A stretch of DNA of 21,669 nt from PALSA-243 sp036268375 (GTDB lineage: Bacteria; Acidobacteriota; Terriglobia; Bryobacterales; Bryobacteraceae): the NCBI GenBank assembly GCA_036268375.1, contig DATAUH010000574.1, positions 1 to 21,669 of the forward strand, in the 5' to 3' direction. The notes under the pieces are model-generated. The model had not been told where the DNA came from. It saw only the letters and a list, made by a program, of their open reading frames with translations, and searched no databases. This document shows, piece by piece, positions 1 to 7,741 of this stretch (its first letter is position 1; each line of letters starts with the position of its first letter). A program made the position numbers and the translations under genes.

Positions 1-139
1 CCAGCATCGCCACGATGCGTGGATAGTGCTCGCGAAACGTGGCGTCAAACGCAGCTTGACCGCGCTTCTCCCCCGGACTCTCCGCCAGGCTCAATCCCAT
101 TTCCTTTGCGGGATGCACAATGCTTGAAACGATGCTCAT
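1..139 (-). CDS. RNA polymerase ECF sigma factor, N-terminal fragment
   Basis: Read on the minus strand from an ATG at 139, the frame stays open to the window edge and gives 46 residues. The first 28 or so are an unremarkable leader. The rest contains FDATFREHYPRIVAML, which closely resembles the start of sigma-70 region 2 in ECF factors (the F..ly..hyprv..l pattern). The frame is open from 211 downward, so a slightly earlier start is possible. An AAGAGG sequence lies almost against the ATG, closer than usual, so the start is uncertain; an internal ATG at 97 is an alternative. The gene is divergent from the ABC transporter genes that begin at 257, and the 117 bp between them must hold both promoters. 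Only the N-terminus is visible, so the subgroup and any anti-sigma partner cannot be judged. Confidence 0.62.
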   Translation of the reverse strand, partial: MSIVSSIVHPAKEMGLSLAESPGEKRGQAAFDATFREHYPRIVAML

Positions 140-256
140 GCCTCTTTTGTGACGTTCCTCTCCGCCATTCTGTCCCGCCGTTTCCGCGTTTTCGCTCCCG
201 CCGGAAAGTCCCTATTCCACACTGCGCCGCGCAAAACCCGGCGCCTTTCCCGCACA

Positions 257-1009
257 ATGGAAAGAATGATCACTTGCCGCAACCTCACGCGTCGATTTGG
301 CGAACACACCGCCGTCAACGACCTTTCGTTTGAAGTCGACGCCGGGGCCATCTGCGCCTTTCTGGGGCCCAATGGGGCCGGCAAGTCCACCACCGTCAAA
401 ATGCTCACCGGCCTTCTCGCCCCCACCTCGGGCGAAGTCGAAGTCTGCGGCCTCAACCCACAAAAAGATCCTATCGAACTCAAGCGTCGCATTGGCGTCC
501 TTCCGGAAGACCTGGGCCTTTTTGACGACCTCACCGTTGAAGAGCATCTCGAACTTACCGCCGGCGTTTACGGCCTTCCGAAGCGCGAAGCCAAAGAGCG
601 CATCACCCAATTACTTCGCACGCTTAGCCTGGAACATGGCCGCCGCACCTTTGCCTCCGCTTGCTCCCACGGCATGCGCAAAAAGACTTCTTTCGCCATG
701 GCCCTGCTGCCGAATCCGCGCGTGCTCTTTCTCGATGAGCCCTTCGAAGCCATCGATCCCGTTACCTCCAAAATCATGCGCGGCGTCCTGCAGAGCGCGG
801 CCGCGCATGGGATCACGGTTTTTCTCACCTCGCACATTCTTCCGGTGGCCGAAGAGATCGCCACGCAGGTGATGATGCTGAGCAAGGGCCGCCTGGTGTG
901 GAATTCGCCCGCCTCCGGCCTGGAGCGCGGCCTGGAAGAGCACTACTTCGAGATGGTGGAATCGCCCGTGGTAGAGGAACTGGAATGGCTCGGACAGCCG
1001 CAATCCTAA
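257..1009 (+). CDS. ABC transporter ATP-binding protein (ABC-2/exporter type)
   Basis: A nucleotide-binding subunit of about 250 residues that would power an exporter-type ABC complex at the inner membrane. Visible motifs in order: Walker A GPNGAGKST (about residue 37), Q-loop region VLPEDLGLFDDLT, a degenerate signature ACSHGMRKK in place of LSGGQ (common in ABC-2 ATPases, which often have S.GM.Q/K), Walker B VLFLDEP followed by the D-loop EAIDP, and the switch histidine in LTSHI. The frame is open back to 149, but the family normally starts just before the ITCRNLTRRFG strand, so ATG 257 or ATG 266 is preferred; neither has a well-placed ribosome site. It overlaps the next gene by 25 bp, which suggests translational coupling with that membrane protein. 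The substrate is unknown. Confidence 0.85.
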   Translation: MERMITCRNLTRRFGEHTAVNDLSFEVDAGAICAFLGPNGAGKSTTVKMLTGLLAPTSGEVEVCGLNPQKDPIELKRRIGVLPEDLGLFDDLTVEEHLELTAGVYGLPKREAKERITQLLRTLSLEHGRRTFASACSHGMRKKTSFAMALLPNPRVLFLDEPFEAIDPVTSKIMRGVLQSAAAHGITVFLTSHILPVAEEIATQVMMLSKGRLVWNSPASGLERGLEEHYFEMVESPVVEELEWLGQPQS

Positions 1010-1986
1010 AAGCTGTTGCCCGGGCGCTGCGGCGCGATCAAAAGACCATAGAATCCATAGCGGGAAACAATTTTTTCTGGGTCACGGTGATTTTGTTGCA
1101 GCGCGCCGGTACGTTTATCTATCTGCTGCTGGCGCTGATCCTGCTGTTCCCGCTCAGCACGGATCCTTTGCGCAAGGTCCCTGCCTCGCGGCGCGCGCTT
1201 TGGCCTCTCGACCGGCGCGAACGCTGGTCGCTCCGCCTGCTCAGCCCTTGGATCAATCCCATGACGTGGCTGCTCGCCGCCGGCTCCATATTCGTCGCCC
1301 GTGGAAGCGTCTCTGTTGGGCTGTGGGCGATTGTGGGCAGTCTGATCGCGGGCGTTTTTCTCATCTCTTCACTGCCCTTGGGCACGCGCGGCACAGCATG
1401 GCGCGCCATTCCCCACTTTCCCGGCGCACTCAATCAACTCATTCGCAAAAACCTGCGCGAAATGCTGGTCACGCTGGATTTTTACTGCGCCCTCATTCTG
1501 AGCCTTTGCGTCATCGCCTTCCGCATTTGGGCGCGTCTGCCGGAGGAAGCGCTGCTCCCCATGACAGCGTTAGTTGCCATTGCGCTTTCGAGCTACGCGC
1601 AGTGTCTTTTCGGTCTGGATGGCGATAGCGGGCTGGAGCGCTACCGCCTGCTACCGTTGCGCGGGTGGCAAGTGCTGGCCGCGAAGGACGCGGCCTATCT
1701 CACGCTCGCTATTCCGCTCTCGTTCAGCGTCGTACCCGCGGCGGGCCTATCTGCGGCGTTGGTCGCGCTCGCAGTCGGCCACTCGGCAACCGTCCGCCAT
1801 CAAAAGCCGCAAGCCCGCTGGCGCTTCTCCGCCGGCGCTCCGCTTATGGAAGGCCTATGGCAAGCCATTTTGATCGCGATGGCCGCCGCCGCGGTGATGC
1901 ATACGATCTGGGTCGCCATCGCTTGCGCCGCTGCCTGGATCGCGTCTTTGTGGTGGTATGGACGAATGTGGGAGAGCATGGAGTAG
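985..1986 (+). CDS. ABC transporter membrane subunit, ABC-2-like
   Basis: A predicted polytopic inner-membrane protein of 333 residues. Hydrophobic stretches are visible around FIYLLLALILLFPL, PMTWLLAAGSIFVA, LWAIVGSLIAGVFLI, FYCALILSLCVIAF, LLPMTALVAIALSSY, LAIPLSFSVVPAAGL and QAILIAMAAAAVMHTI. The ATG at 985 was chosen because AGAGGAA lies about 6-8 bases upstream and because the longer frame back to 898 lies inside the conserved ATPase. The 25 bp overlap with the ATPase gene makes the pair one transport complex by context. The loop LERYRLLPLRGWQVLAAKD resembles the cytoplasmic segment between helices in ABC-2 permeases, where preferred genes are swapped between operons. No substrate can be assigned. 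A weakly related alternative is an uncharacterised ABC-associated membrane protein without classical ABC2 permease similarity. Confidence 0.75.
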   Translation: MARTAAILKAVARALRRDQKTIESIAGNNFFWVTVILLQRAGTFIYLLLALILLFPLSTDPLRKVPASRRALWPLDRRERWSLRLLSPWINPMTWLLAAGSIFVARGSVSVGLWAIVGSLIAGVFLISSLPLGTRGTAWRAIPHFPGALNQLIRKNLREMLVTLDFYCALILSLCVIAFRIWARLPEEALLPMTALVAIALSSYAQCLFGLDGDSGLERYRLLPLRGWQVLAAKDAAYLTLAIPLSFSVVPAAGLSAALVALAVGHSATVRHQKPQARWRFSAGAPLMEGLWQAILIAMAAAAVMHTIWVAIACAAAWIASLWWYGRMWESME

Positions 1987-2016
1987 AAGCAACCCGCGCC
2001 CCGCGTAAGATGAATC

Positions 2017-2766
2017 TTGGCTTCCATCCTGGAATTTCGCGACATTCATTGCACTTTGGGCGGCCGCAAAGTGCTGCGCGGCGTTTCGCTCGCCGTGGAA
2101 CAGGGCGAAACCGTCGTCCTGCTGGGCCGCAGCGGCTCCGGCAAGACGACGCTGCTCAAGACCGCCAACGGCTTGATCCATACTGACTCGGGCGAGATTC
2201 TTTTCGAAGGTAAGCCGATTCATTCGCAAGACCTCATCCATATACGCCGCCGCATGGGCTACGTGATTCAAGATGCGGGCCTGTTCCCGCACTGGACGGT
2301 CGAAGCCAACATCGGCCTGGTGCCGCGCCTCGACGGTTGGGAACCGCAGCGAATCGCCGAACGCACCGGCGCGTTGCTCAAGTCCGCCGGTCTGGGCGAA
2401 GAGATTCGCCTGCGCTACCCACGCCAGCTTTCCGGCGGACAGAAGCAGCGCGTCGGCATCGCGCGCGCCCTTGCCGCCGACCCGCCGCTGCTGCTGCTTG
2501 ACGAACCCTTCGCCGCGCTCGACCCCATCACGCGTTTCGATCTGCAGCGCCAGTTTCTCGAACTGCGCCGCGCTACGCATCAATCCGCGCTCTTCGTCAC
2601 GCACGACATTCGCGAAGCGCTGTTGCTCGGCACGCGGATCGCGCTCTTGAAAGACGGCGCGATCGATACGCTTGCCACGCCGCGCGAATTTCTGCAGGCG
2701 AAGTCCGATGAGGCGCGCGCCTTCCTTGCCGGCCTTGAGGAGGCCTGGAGAGAGAATGCCTCCTGA
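2017..2766 (+). CDS. Osmoprotectant ABC importer ATP-binding protein (OpuCA/ProV/YehX family)
   Basis: ATPase of 249 residues for uptake of quaternary-amine osmolytes such as glycine betaine, choline or carnitine. Motifs: Walker A GRSGSGKTT (37-45), Q-loop VIQDAGLFPHWTV (83-95), signature LSGGQKQR (138-145), Walker B LLLLDEPFAALDP (158-170) and switch His196 in FVTHD. The Q-loop wording and the RxxxGYVIQ context are characteristic of this family. The start is a TTG at 2017: an in-frame TGA at 2011 rules out anything earlier, and no ATG fits. The protein ends soon after the ATPase core and lacks the C-terminal CBS pair of OpuCA, which senses ionic strength in that family, so regulation probably differs. 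It follows the ABC-2 genes by 30 bp and overlaps the permease gene by 11 bp. Confidence 0.9.
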   Translation: MASILEFRDIHCTLGGRKVLRGVSLAVEQGETVVLLGRSGSGKTTLLKTANGLIHTDSGEILFEGKPIHSQDLIHIRRRMGYVIQDAGLFPHWTVEANIGLVPRLDGWEPQRIAERTGALLKSAGLGEEIRLRYPRQLSGGQKQRVGIARALAADPPLLLLDEPFAALDPITRFDLQRQFLELRRATHQSALFVTHDIREALLLGTRIALLKDGAIDTLATPREFLQAKSDEARAFLAGLEEAWRENAS

Positions 2767-3361
2767 ACTTCTGCCGCGCGCGCTCGAACATCTGGAAATG
2801 GTCGCCATCACGATTCTGGTGGCGTCCGCGGTAGGCATTCCCGCCGCCGCGCTGTTGGCGCACCGGCCGTCCGGGGCGCGCTGGGCCTTGTGGTTCGCCA
2901 ACATCGGCCAAACGGTTCCCAGCCTGGCGCTCTTCGGCTTTCTGATTCCGATTCACTATATCGGCGGCATCGGACAGCACACCGCCATCGAAGCCATGTG
3001 CCTCTATGCGCTGCTGCCGATCCTGCGGAACGCGCTTACCGGCCTGACCGGCGTCGACCCGGCGGTGCGCGAGTCCGCCATCGCCATGGGTATGACGTCC
3101 AGCCAGATCCTGCGCCAGGTTGAACTGCCACTGGCAGCTCCCTCCATCATGGCCGGCGTCCGCATCGCAACTGTCTCGACAATCGGGACGGCCACTATCG
3201 CGGCCGCAATCGGCGGCGGCGGGCTGGGCACGTTCATCTTTCGCGGGATCGCCATGGTCGACAGCCATACTATCCTGGCAGGAGCAGTGCCCGCGGCCAT
3301 TTTGGCCATTGCCGCGGACGAGGTACTCGAATGGATCGAACGAAGACTCGCCCCGGCCTGA
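2756..3361 (+). CDS. Osmoprotectant ABC importer permease (OpuCB/YehW family)
   Basis: Inner-membrane permease of 201 residues with the BPD_transp_1 fold. It carries the conserved coupling loop ESAIAMGMTSSQILRQVELP followed by APSIMAGVRIATVSTIGTATIAA, typical of the OpuCB/ProW branch, and the downstream IGGGGLGTFIFRGI motif. About five or six membrane segments are visible. ATG 2756 was chosen because GGAGAGAG stands just upstream, and because the longer frame from 2672 lies wholly within the end of the ATPase gene. Only one permease gene is present, whereas OpuC operons of Firmicutes carry two, so the channel is probably a homodimer. The gene overlaps both neighbours (11 bp and 31 bp), a layout that favours fixed stoichiometry. 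Confidence 0.92.
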   Translation: MPPELLPRALEHLEMVAITILVASAVGIPAAALLAHRPSGARWALWFANIGQTVPSLALFGFLIPIHYIGGIGQHTAIEAMCLYALLPILRNALTGLTGVDPAVRESAIAMGMTSSQILRQVELPLAAPSIMAGVRIATVSTIGTATIAAAIGGGGLGTFIFRGIAMVDSHTILAGAVPAAILAIAADEVLEWIERRLAPA

Positions 3362-4233
3362 TTGCTCTCCTCGCGGCCTCGCTATGCGCGGCATCGTGTT
3401 CGTCACCGTCGGCTATTGTCGTGGGCTCGAAGAACCTCACCGAACAGGTGGTCCTGGGCGAAATCCTGGCGCAACAAATCGAGCGTCGCCTGCATGTGAA
3501 GGTCGGCCGCAAACTGAATCTCGGCGGCACCCTGGTGGCGCAGCAGGCGCTGCTGAATGGCGAAATCGATCTCTACCCGGAGTACACCGGCACCGCGCTT
3601 ACAGCCGTTTTGAAGCAGAAGCCATTGCAGGATCCCGCCGCCGCTTTCAATCAGGTGCGCGCCGCCTACAAATCGCAATGGAAGCTCGATTGGCTCGACC
3701 CGCTGGGATTCGACAACACCTTCGCGATGATCGTGAGTGGTTCGGAGGCGCGGACAAATCACCTGGCGACGCTCTCCGACGCGGCCGCCGCGCATCCCTG
3801 GCATCTCGGAGTAGGCTACGAATTCGCCAGCCGCCCGGATGGCTTGGACGGTCTGCTTGCGACGTACCACATCCGTATGGCAGCCGCGCCCGCGACCATG
3901 GATTTGGGCCTTCTCTACCAGGCCCTCCACAGCGGCCAGGCCAACATGATCGCGGCGAGCGCGACCGATGGTCAGATCTCAATCATGGACGTGAAGGTGT
4001 TGCAGGACGACAAACATTACTTCCCGCCGTATCAGTGCGCGATCATCGTGCGCCAGGCTGCGGAAGCCAAGCTGCCTGGCCTGCGCGCCGCACTCGATGA
4101 ACTTTCTGGCAGAATCACCGACGACAAGATACGGCGGCTAAACTACGAAGTCGATGTCGGCCACGGGTCGGAGCGCAAAGTGGCGGCAGAGTTTTTGGAT
4201 GGGCTCGGTGGTTCGCAGCCGGTGATCCATTGA
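3331..4233 (+). CDS. Osmoprotectant-binding lipoprotein (OpuAC/OpuCC/OsmF family)
   Basis: Periplasmic ligand-capture subunit of 300 residues. The N-terminus has charged residues, a hydrophobic core LIALLAASLCA and a possible lipobox AAS-C with Cys23, so it is probably a lipoprotein tethered near the permease. Family hallmarks are VGSKNLTEQ (31-39; usually GSKNFTEQ), the LNLGGTLVAQQAL segment and DLYPEYTGTAL (80-90), which lines the quaternary-amine pocket. Later GLLYQAL and YFPPYQCAIIV match the second lobe. The length is normal for a single binding domain without a fused permease. It overlaps the permease gene by 31 bp and is the last gene of the run, followed by the inverted-repeat element. 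The exact ligand among betaine, choline, carnitine or related compounds cannot be fixed from sequence alone. Confidence 0.92.
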   Translation: MDRTKTRPGLIALLAASLCAASCSSPSAIVVGSKNLTEQVVLGEILAQQIERRLHVKVGRKLNLGGTLVAQQALLNGEIDLYPEYTGTALTAVLKQKPLQDPAAAFNQVRAAYKSQWKLDWLDPLGFDNTFAMIVSGSEARTNHLATLSDAAAAHPWHLGVGYEFASRPDGLDGLLATYHIRMAAAPATMDLGLLYQALHSGQANMIAASATDGQISIMDVKVLQDDKHYFPPYQCAIIVRQAAEAKLPGLRAALDELSGRITDDKIRRLNYEVDVGHGSERKVAAEFLDGLGGSQPVIH

Positions 4234-4293
4234 TTGCAGCAGACATCTAGGCCCGTAACTTGTCGCCAGGAGCCGTCTTGGTCGACGAATTTC

Positions 4294-4595
4294 CATTTGC
4301 GATCGGCGTTCATCTTGCGTTCATCTGCGGCCTATCTAGCCTGCATTTCTCACACACCTTCTGCTCCGGCGCGCGATAAGGCTGTGCCTACTTCGTTGCG
4401 CTCGCTCAGCGTGCTCGACGTACTGTTCAAGTACGCCTCCGCGCGCCGACCTTCGCGCGCCTCGTATCCACGGCCTTCTCACGCGCCTCGCGACGAACCT
4501 GTGTGAGAAATGCAGGCTAGGTTTTGGTATGTGAGGTTAAGCAAGCAAGTAATTGTAGGCCGCAGATAAACGCTGATGAACGCCGATCGCAAATG
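4294..4595. repeat. MITE-like element with nested long inverted repeats
   Basis: Two nested inverted-repeat pairs bound this non-coding stretch. The outer pair is 4294-4334 against 4556-4595; its first 21 bp (4294-4314 versus 4575-4595) are perfectly complementary and the rest has one indel and two mismatches. The inner pair, 4336-4356 against 4500-4520, is 21 bp and perfect. On the left the two arms abut, while on the right they are separated by 35 bp (4521-4555). The outer arm is built of approximate 10-bp units of the form CGCNGATNAA. The centre (4357-4499) is GC-rich and includes a small GTAC-7 nt-GTAC hairpin. No transposase is present. From memory, peptides such as QINADERR, produced by this kind of repeat, recur as spurious ORFs in several phyla, which suggests a dispersed family. 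Frames crossing it look non-coding. Confidence 0.72.
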
Positions 4596-4673
4596 CAGGC
4601 CTCTTTATCTCGCCGGCGCCTAACACGCTCCGCGCCAGTCGGGCGCTATACTCGCCTCAGGAGTCCAACCAAC

Positions 4674-5252
4674 ATGAAAAAAATTGTTAACTACGCTCTG
4701 GTCGCGGGCATGGTGATTGCCGCCGCACTTGGCCAGACGCAAGGCATCGATAAGAAAAAGCTAATGAGCAAGAACGACCAGAGTCCCGGCTCGGAGACCT
4801 CTGTGTCGATTAACGATAAACAGATCTGGATTTACTATCACGCGCCGTCCGTCAGAGGCCGCAAGGTCTTCGGCGCTGCCGATTCGCTTCAGCCGGAAGA
4901 CAGCGTCTGGCGTTTAGGCGCGGATTTTGCTACGGTCCTGCACACCGATGCCGACCTGGACCTGCACGGTCTCAATGTTCCGCACGGCGAGTACAGCCTC
5001 TACGTATTTCTCGACAAGGGCAAGTGGCAACTTATCGTAAACAAGAAGACCGGCCAGTGGGGCGTCAATAACGATAACAGCACCACCGACACGCCGGGCG
5101 ATGAGCTTGGACGTACCGCTATGACGATGTCGAAGGCTCCCAGCCCAGTCGAAACCCTCAAAATCTCGCTTGCGAAGGGCGCCGGGAATCGTGGGACCCT
5201 CACGGCTGCTTGGGAAAATGTCTCTGCCTCCCTACCCTTCACCGTAAAATAG
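4674..5252 (+). CDS. DUF2911 domain-containing secreted protein
   Basis: Protein of 192 residues. It has an N-terminal signal peptide (MKKIVNYALVAGMVIAAALG then Q) and one DUF2911-type domain. Recognisable pieces are VSINDKQIWIYYHAPSVRGRKVFG, VWRLGADFATVLHTDADLDLHG, VPHGEYSLYVFLDKGKWQLIVNKK and TGQWG, spread over about residues 45-135. The family is common in Acidobacteriota and Bacteroidota; its biochemical role is unknown to me, and a beta-sandwich fold in the periplasm is likely. ATG 4674 has AGGAG about 11 bases upstream; the longer frame from 4524 runs through the inverted-repeat element and is rejected. A TATACT sequence at 4647-4652 could be a -10 box, but no convincing -35 accompanies it. 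The M28 peptidase gene follows after 90 bp. Confidence 0.87.
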   Translation: MKKIVNYALVAGMVIAAALGQTQGIDKKKLMSKNDQSPGSETSVSINDKQIWIYYHAPSVRGRKVFGAADSLQPEDSVWRLGADFATVLHTDADLDLHGLNVPHGEYSLYVFLDKGKWQLIVNKKTGQWGVNNDNSTTDTPGDELGRTAMTMSKAPSPVETLKISLAKGAGNRGTLTAAWENVSASLPFTVK

Positions 5253-5280
5253 TTATCCTCAGAACCGGCAAGTCCGCGCT

Positions 5281-5313
5281 GCGCCCGCGAGTTTCCCCAG
5301 AGCTCGCGGGCGC
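5281..5313 (+). terminator. Strong GC hairpin between DUF2911 and peptidase genes
   Basis: GCGCCCGCGAG at 5281-5291 pairs perfectly with CTCGCGGGCGC at 5303-5313 across an 11-base loop. No T-run follows, so it is either a weak/Rho-assisted terminator, an attenuator or an mRNA-stability element. It lies 28 bp after the DUF2911 stop and 29 bp before the peptidase start. TATCCT at about 5327-5332, just beyond it, could be a -10 box for a very short or leaderless transcript. Confidence 0.45.
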
Positions 5314-5342
5314 GCTCCAACCGCTGTATCCTGAACGTAAAC

Positions 5343-6881
5343 ATGAAAACCCCAGTCTTCGCGTTGGCCGGCGTTTTGGCCTTCGCGTCCTACACCCCTG
5401 CTGACGAGTTCGCTATCAACCCTCAGATCCGCAAAATTGTCGACGAAGTTTCCGAAACCCGCATCAAAAACACAATCGAACATTTGACGACCTTCAAGAC
5501 GCGGCATCTGCTGTCGCCCGCCAACATGCCCAATTACGGCATCGGAGCCGCGCGCCAGTGGATTCTCGACGAGATGAAAAGCTACAGCCCGCGCCTGCAG
5601 GTCCGCTTCGATAAGTGGCATCTGAAAGCTAATGGACAGCGCATTTTCAAAGACGTCGATTTGTATAACGTCGTAGCTGTGCTGCCCGGCAAAACTATGC
5701 CGGAAACTGAAATCATCGTGAGCGGCCACTACGACACCATCAATCTCGGCCGTCCTCAACGTGGCGCTGCCGCGGGACCTGGCGGAGCCGAAGCTCCCGC
5801 CGCCGGCGGCGAACGTCCCGCCCAAAACAACAACTGGGAGGCGAACGCCGAGTTGCCGGCGCCCGGCGCATGCGATGACGCCAGCGGCGTAGCGGCTGCC
5901 ATGGAGCTCGCGCGCGTGATGAGTCAGTATGAGTTCGACAAAACACTGGTGTTCATCGCCTTCGCCGGCGAAGAGCAGGGCCTGGTCGGCAGCACGCTCG
6001 AAGCCGAAAAGATGAAGGCCGACAAGGTGGACATCGAGGCCGTCCTTAACAACGACATCATCGGCACTGACGTCAGCGGCAACGGCCGCAGCGACTCGAG
6101 CAGCGTCGCCATATACAGCGACGAAGTGATGGATTCGCCCGCGCAAAGCCTTGCCCGCTACGTCAAGCTGATGGGTGAACGCTACATGCCCTCCATGCGC
6201 GTCGATATTCAGTTCATGCAGGATCGCCTGGGCCGTGGCGGCGACCATACGCCGTTCCAGCAGCAAGGTTTCGCCGCGGTGCGCGTCTCGACGCCCAACG
6301 AAATCTACGCCAACCAACACCACGAAACCGACACGCTCGACAATATGTCCGTTCCGTATACCACGCGCGTCGCCAAGATCAACGCGGCCGCTATGGCATC
6401 GCTCGGACTCTCGCCGAAAGCCCCCGCAGTTGCTCGTCTGCCCGGCGCGGGTCGAGGCAACGGAGCCGGACGCGGCGCAACCACTCCATCCAACGCCGCT
6501 GGACCCAGCGCCAACAACGCCACCGCCACTCCCGGACGCGGCGGACGCGCCGGCAACACCGGAGCAGCCGCAGCAGCCCGTGGTCCTCTGCCAATGGTGA
6601 CGCGCGGCGGTGGTTACGACGCCGTTCTGCAATGGCGTCCCGCAGGCAATGAAGCTTCCATTCAAGGCTACTCGGTGGTCATGCGACCCACCACTGCACC
6701 GCTATGGGAACACGAAATCTACGTCGGCAAGGTGAATACTTATACGCTAAAAGACGTTTCGGTTGACGACGTTCGCTTCGGCGTTAAGGCCATTGGCAAC
6801 GACGGCACGGAGAGCGTCGTCTCCGCGTACGTCTATCCGGAGCGGGCCAAAACAACCTACGACGCGACGTTTTTCCAGTAA
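5343..6881 (+). CDS. Secreted M28-family zinc metallopeptidase with C-terminal Fn3-like domain
   Basis: Protein of 512 residues, probably an aminopeptidase or carboxypeptidase acting outside the cytoplasm. A short signal peptide ends near residue 20. The two-zinc site is complete: SGHYDT (His129, Asp131), ACDDASG (Asp178/179), AFAGEEQG (Glu210 catalytic, Glu211), NNDIIG (Asp238) and NQHHETD (His326/327). Between the first two ligands there is an inserted Ala/Gly/Pro-rich loop (about 137-175) where most relatives have only a few residues. After the catalytic domain comes a low-complexity Gly/Ala/Asn/Arg linker (about 366-425), then a beta-rich module (YDAVLQWRPAG...YSVVMRPTTAP...TYTLKDVSVDD...FGVKAIGNDG) that resembles fibronectin type III. 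No good ribosome site precedes ATG 5343. Substrate specificity cannot be read from the sequence. Confidence 0.92.
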   Translation: MKTPVFALAGVLAFASYTPADEFAINPQIRKIVDEVSETRIKNTIEHLTTFKTRHLLSPANMPNYGIGAARQWILDEMKSYSPRLQVRFDKWHLKANGQRIFKDVDLYNVVAVLPGKTMPETEIIVSGHYDTINLGRPQRGAAAGPGGAEAPAAGGERPAQNNNWEANAELPAPGACDDASGVAAAMELARVMSQYEFDKTLVFIAFAGEEQGLVGSTLEAEKMKADKVDIEAVLNNDIIGTDVSGNGRSDSSSVAIYSDEVMDSPAQSLARYVKLMGERYMPSMRVDIQFMQDRLGRGGDHTPFQQQGFAAVRVSTPNEIYANQHHETDTLDNMSVPYTTRVAKINAAAMASLGLSPKAPAVARLPGAGRGNGAGRGATTPSNAAGPSANNATATPGRGGRAGNTGAAAAARGPLPMVTRGGGYDAVLQWRPAGNEASIQGYSVVMRPTTAPLWEHEIYVGKVNTYTLKDVSVDDVRFGVKAIGNDGTESVVSAYVYPERAKTTYDATFFQ

Positions 6882-6931
6882 ACAGCGGGTTCGCGCATCC
6901 GCATCGAGCACGCACTTTTGGGAGTCACGAT

Positions 6932-7741
6932 ATGAAAGATCTGGAGCACCAACTCGCCGTCCCCTCGGGCAAGCATTACAAGCTGTCGTCGGTGGACCCG
7001 GCCCACACCTTCGGGATTGAGAAAGCACAAGCCGTGCAGAAGCTGGACAGTATTCGCGAGCGGCTAGGAGCGCTGCAATACATGCTCTATGCGGAAGGCC
7101 GCCGCTCGCTGCTGGTGGTGCTCCAAGGTATCGACGCCGGAGGCAAAGACGGCTCGATCAAGCACGTCATGACCGGCATGAACCCCCAAGGGGTCGCCGT
7201 CACCGCGTTCAAACAGCCGGAAGGTCCCGAGCGGCGTCACGATTACCTTTGGCGCGTGCACAATGCTGTGCCCGAATACGGCAAAATCGGCATTTTCAAC
7301 CGGTCGCACTACGAAGACGTGCTGGTGGTACGCGTTCACGACCTTGTTCCCAAGGCGGTGTGGTCCAAGCGTTACCAGCAGATCAACGATTTCGAGCGCA
7401 TGCTGACCGAAAACAGCGTCACGATCGTGAAGTTCCTTCTGTACATATCCAAGGAGGAGCAGGCGCGCCGTTTTCGCGCCCGGATCGAAGACAAATCCAA
7501 GAACTGGAAGTTCTCCGAAGCCGATCTGCGCGAACGCGGCTTTTGGGACCAGTATATCGATGCGTTTAACGATGCGTTACGCAAGTGCAACACTCCGGAA
7601 GCGCCCTGGTATGTAATCCCCGCGGACAAGAAATGGTTTCGAAACTACGCCATCGCTCACATCTTGGTCGAGACGCTTAAGTCCATGAAATTGCAGATGC
7701 CCAAACCAGAGGCGGATCTCTCCCACATCGAATTCGAATGA
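6932..7741 (+). CDS. ppk2: Polyphosphate kinase 2 family nucleotide phosphotransferase
   Basis: Soluble protein of 269 residues that transfers phosphate between inorganic polyphosphate and nucleotides. Motifs: Walker A GIDAGGKDGSIKHV (66-79), QGVAVTAFKQP, HDYLWRVHNAVP (103-114), Walker B region KIGIFNRSHYEDVLVVRVH (118-136), and the lid helix around RIEDKSKNWKFSEADLRER (184-202), with PWYVIPADKKWFRNYA near the end. The single-domain length and wording fit the short PPK2 classes; the order of preference between AMP- and ADP-using classes is not resolved here. GGGAG sits 7 bases before ATG 6932. It lies 50 bp after the peptidase gene on the same strand. Polyphosphate-based nucleotide regeneration is a stress and energy-reserve function, which agrees with the osmolyte importer nearby but does not prove a link. 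Confidence 0.94.
   Translation: MKDLEHQLAVPSGKHYKLSSVDPAHTFGIEKAQAVQKLDSIRERLGALQYMLYAEGRRSLLVVLQGIDAGGKDGSIKHVMTGMNPQGVAVTAFKQPEGPERRHDYLWRVHNAVPEYGKIGIFNRSHYEDVLVVRVHDLVPKAVWSKRYQQINDFERMLTENSVTIVKFLLYISKEEQARRFRARIEDKSKNWKFSEADLRERGFWDQYIDAFNDALRKCNTPEAPWYVIPADKKWFRNYAIAHILVETLKSMKLQMPKPEADLSHIEFE

Noticed and set aside
4234..4506. A 90-codon frame directly after the osmoprotectant-binding gene
   Set aside because: It starts with TTG next to the previous stop and is made almost entirely of the inverted-repeat element; the peptide has no recognisable features.
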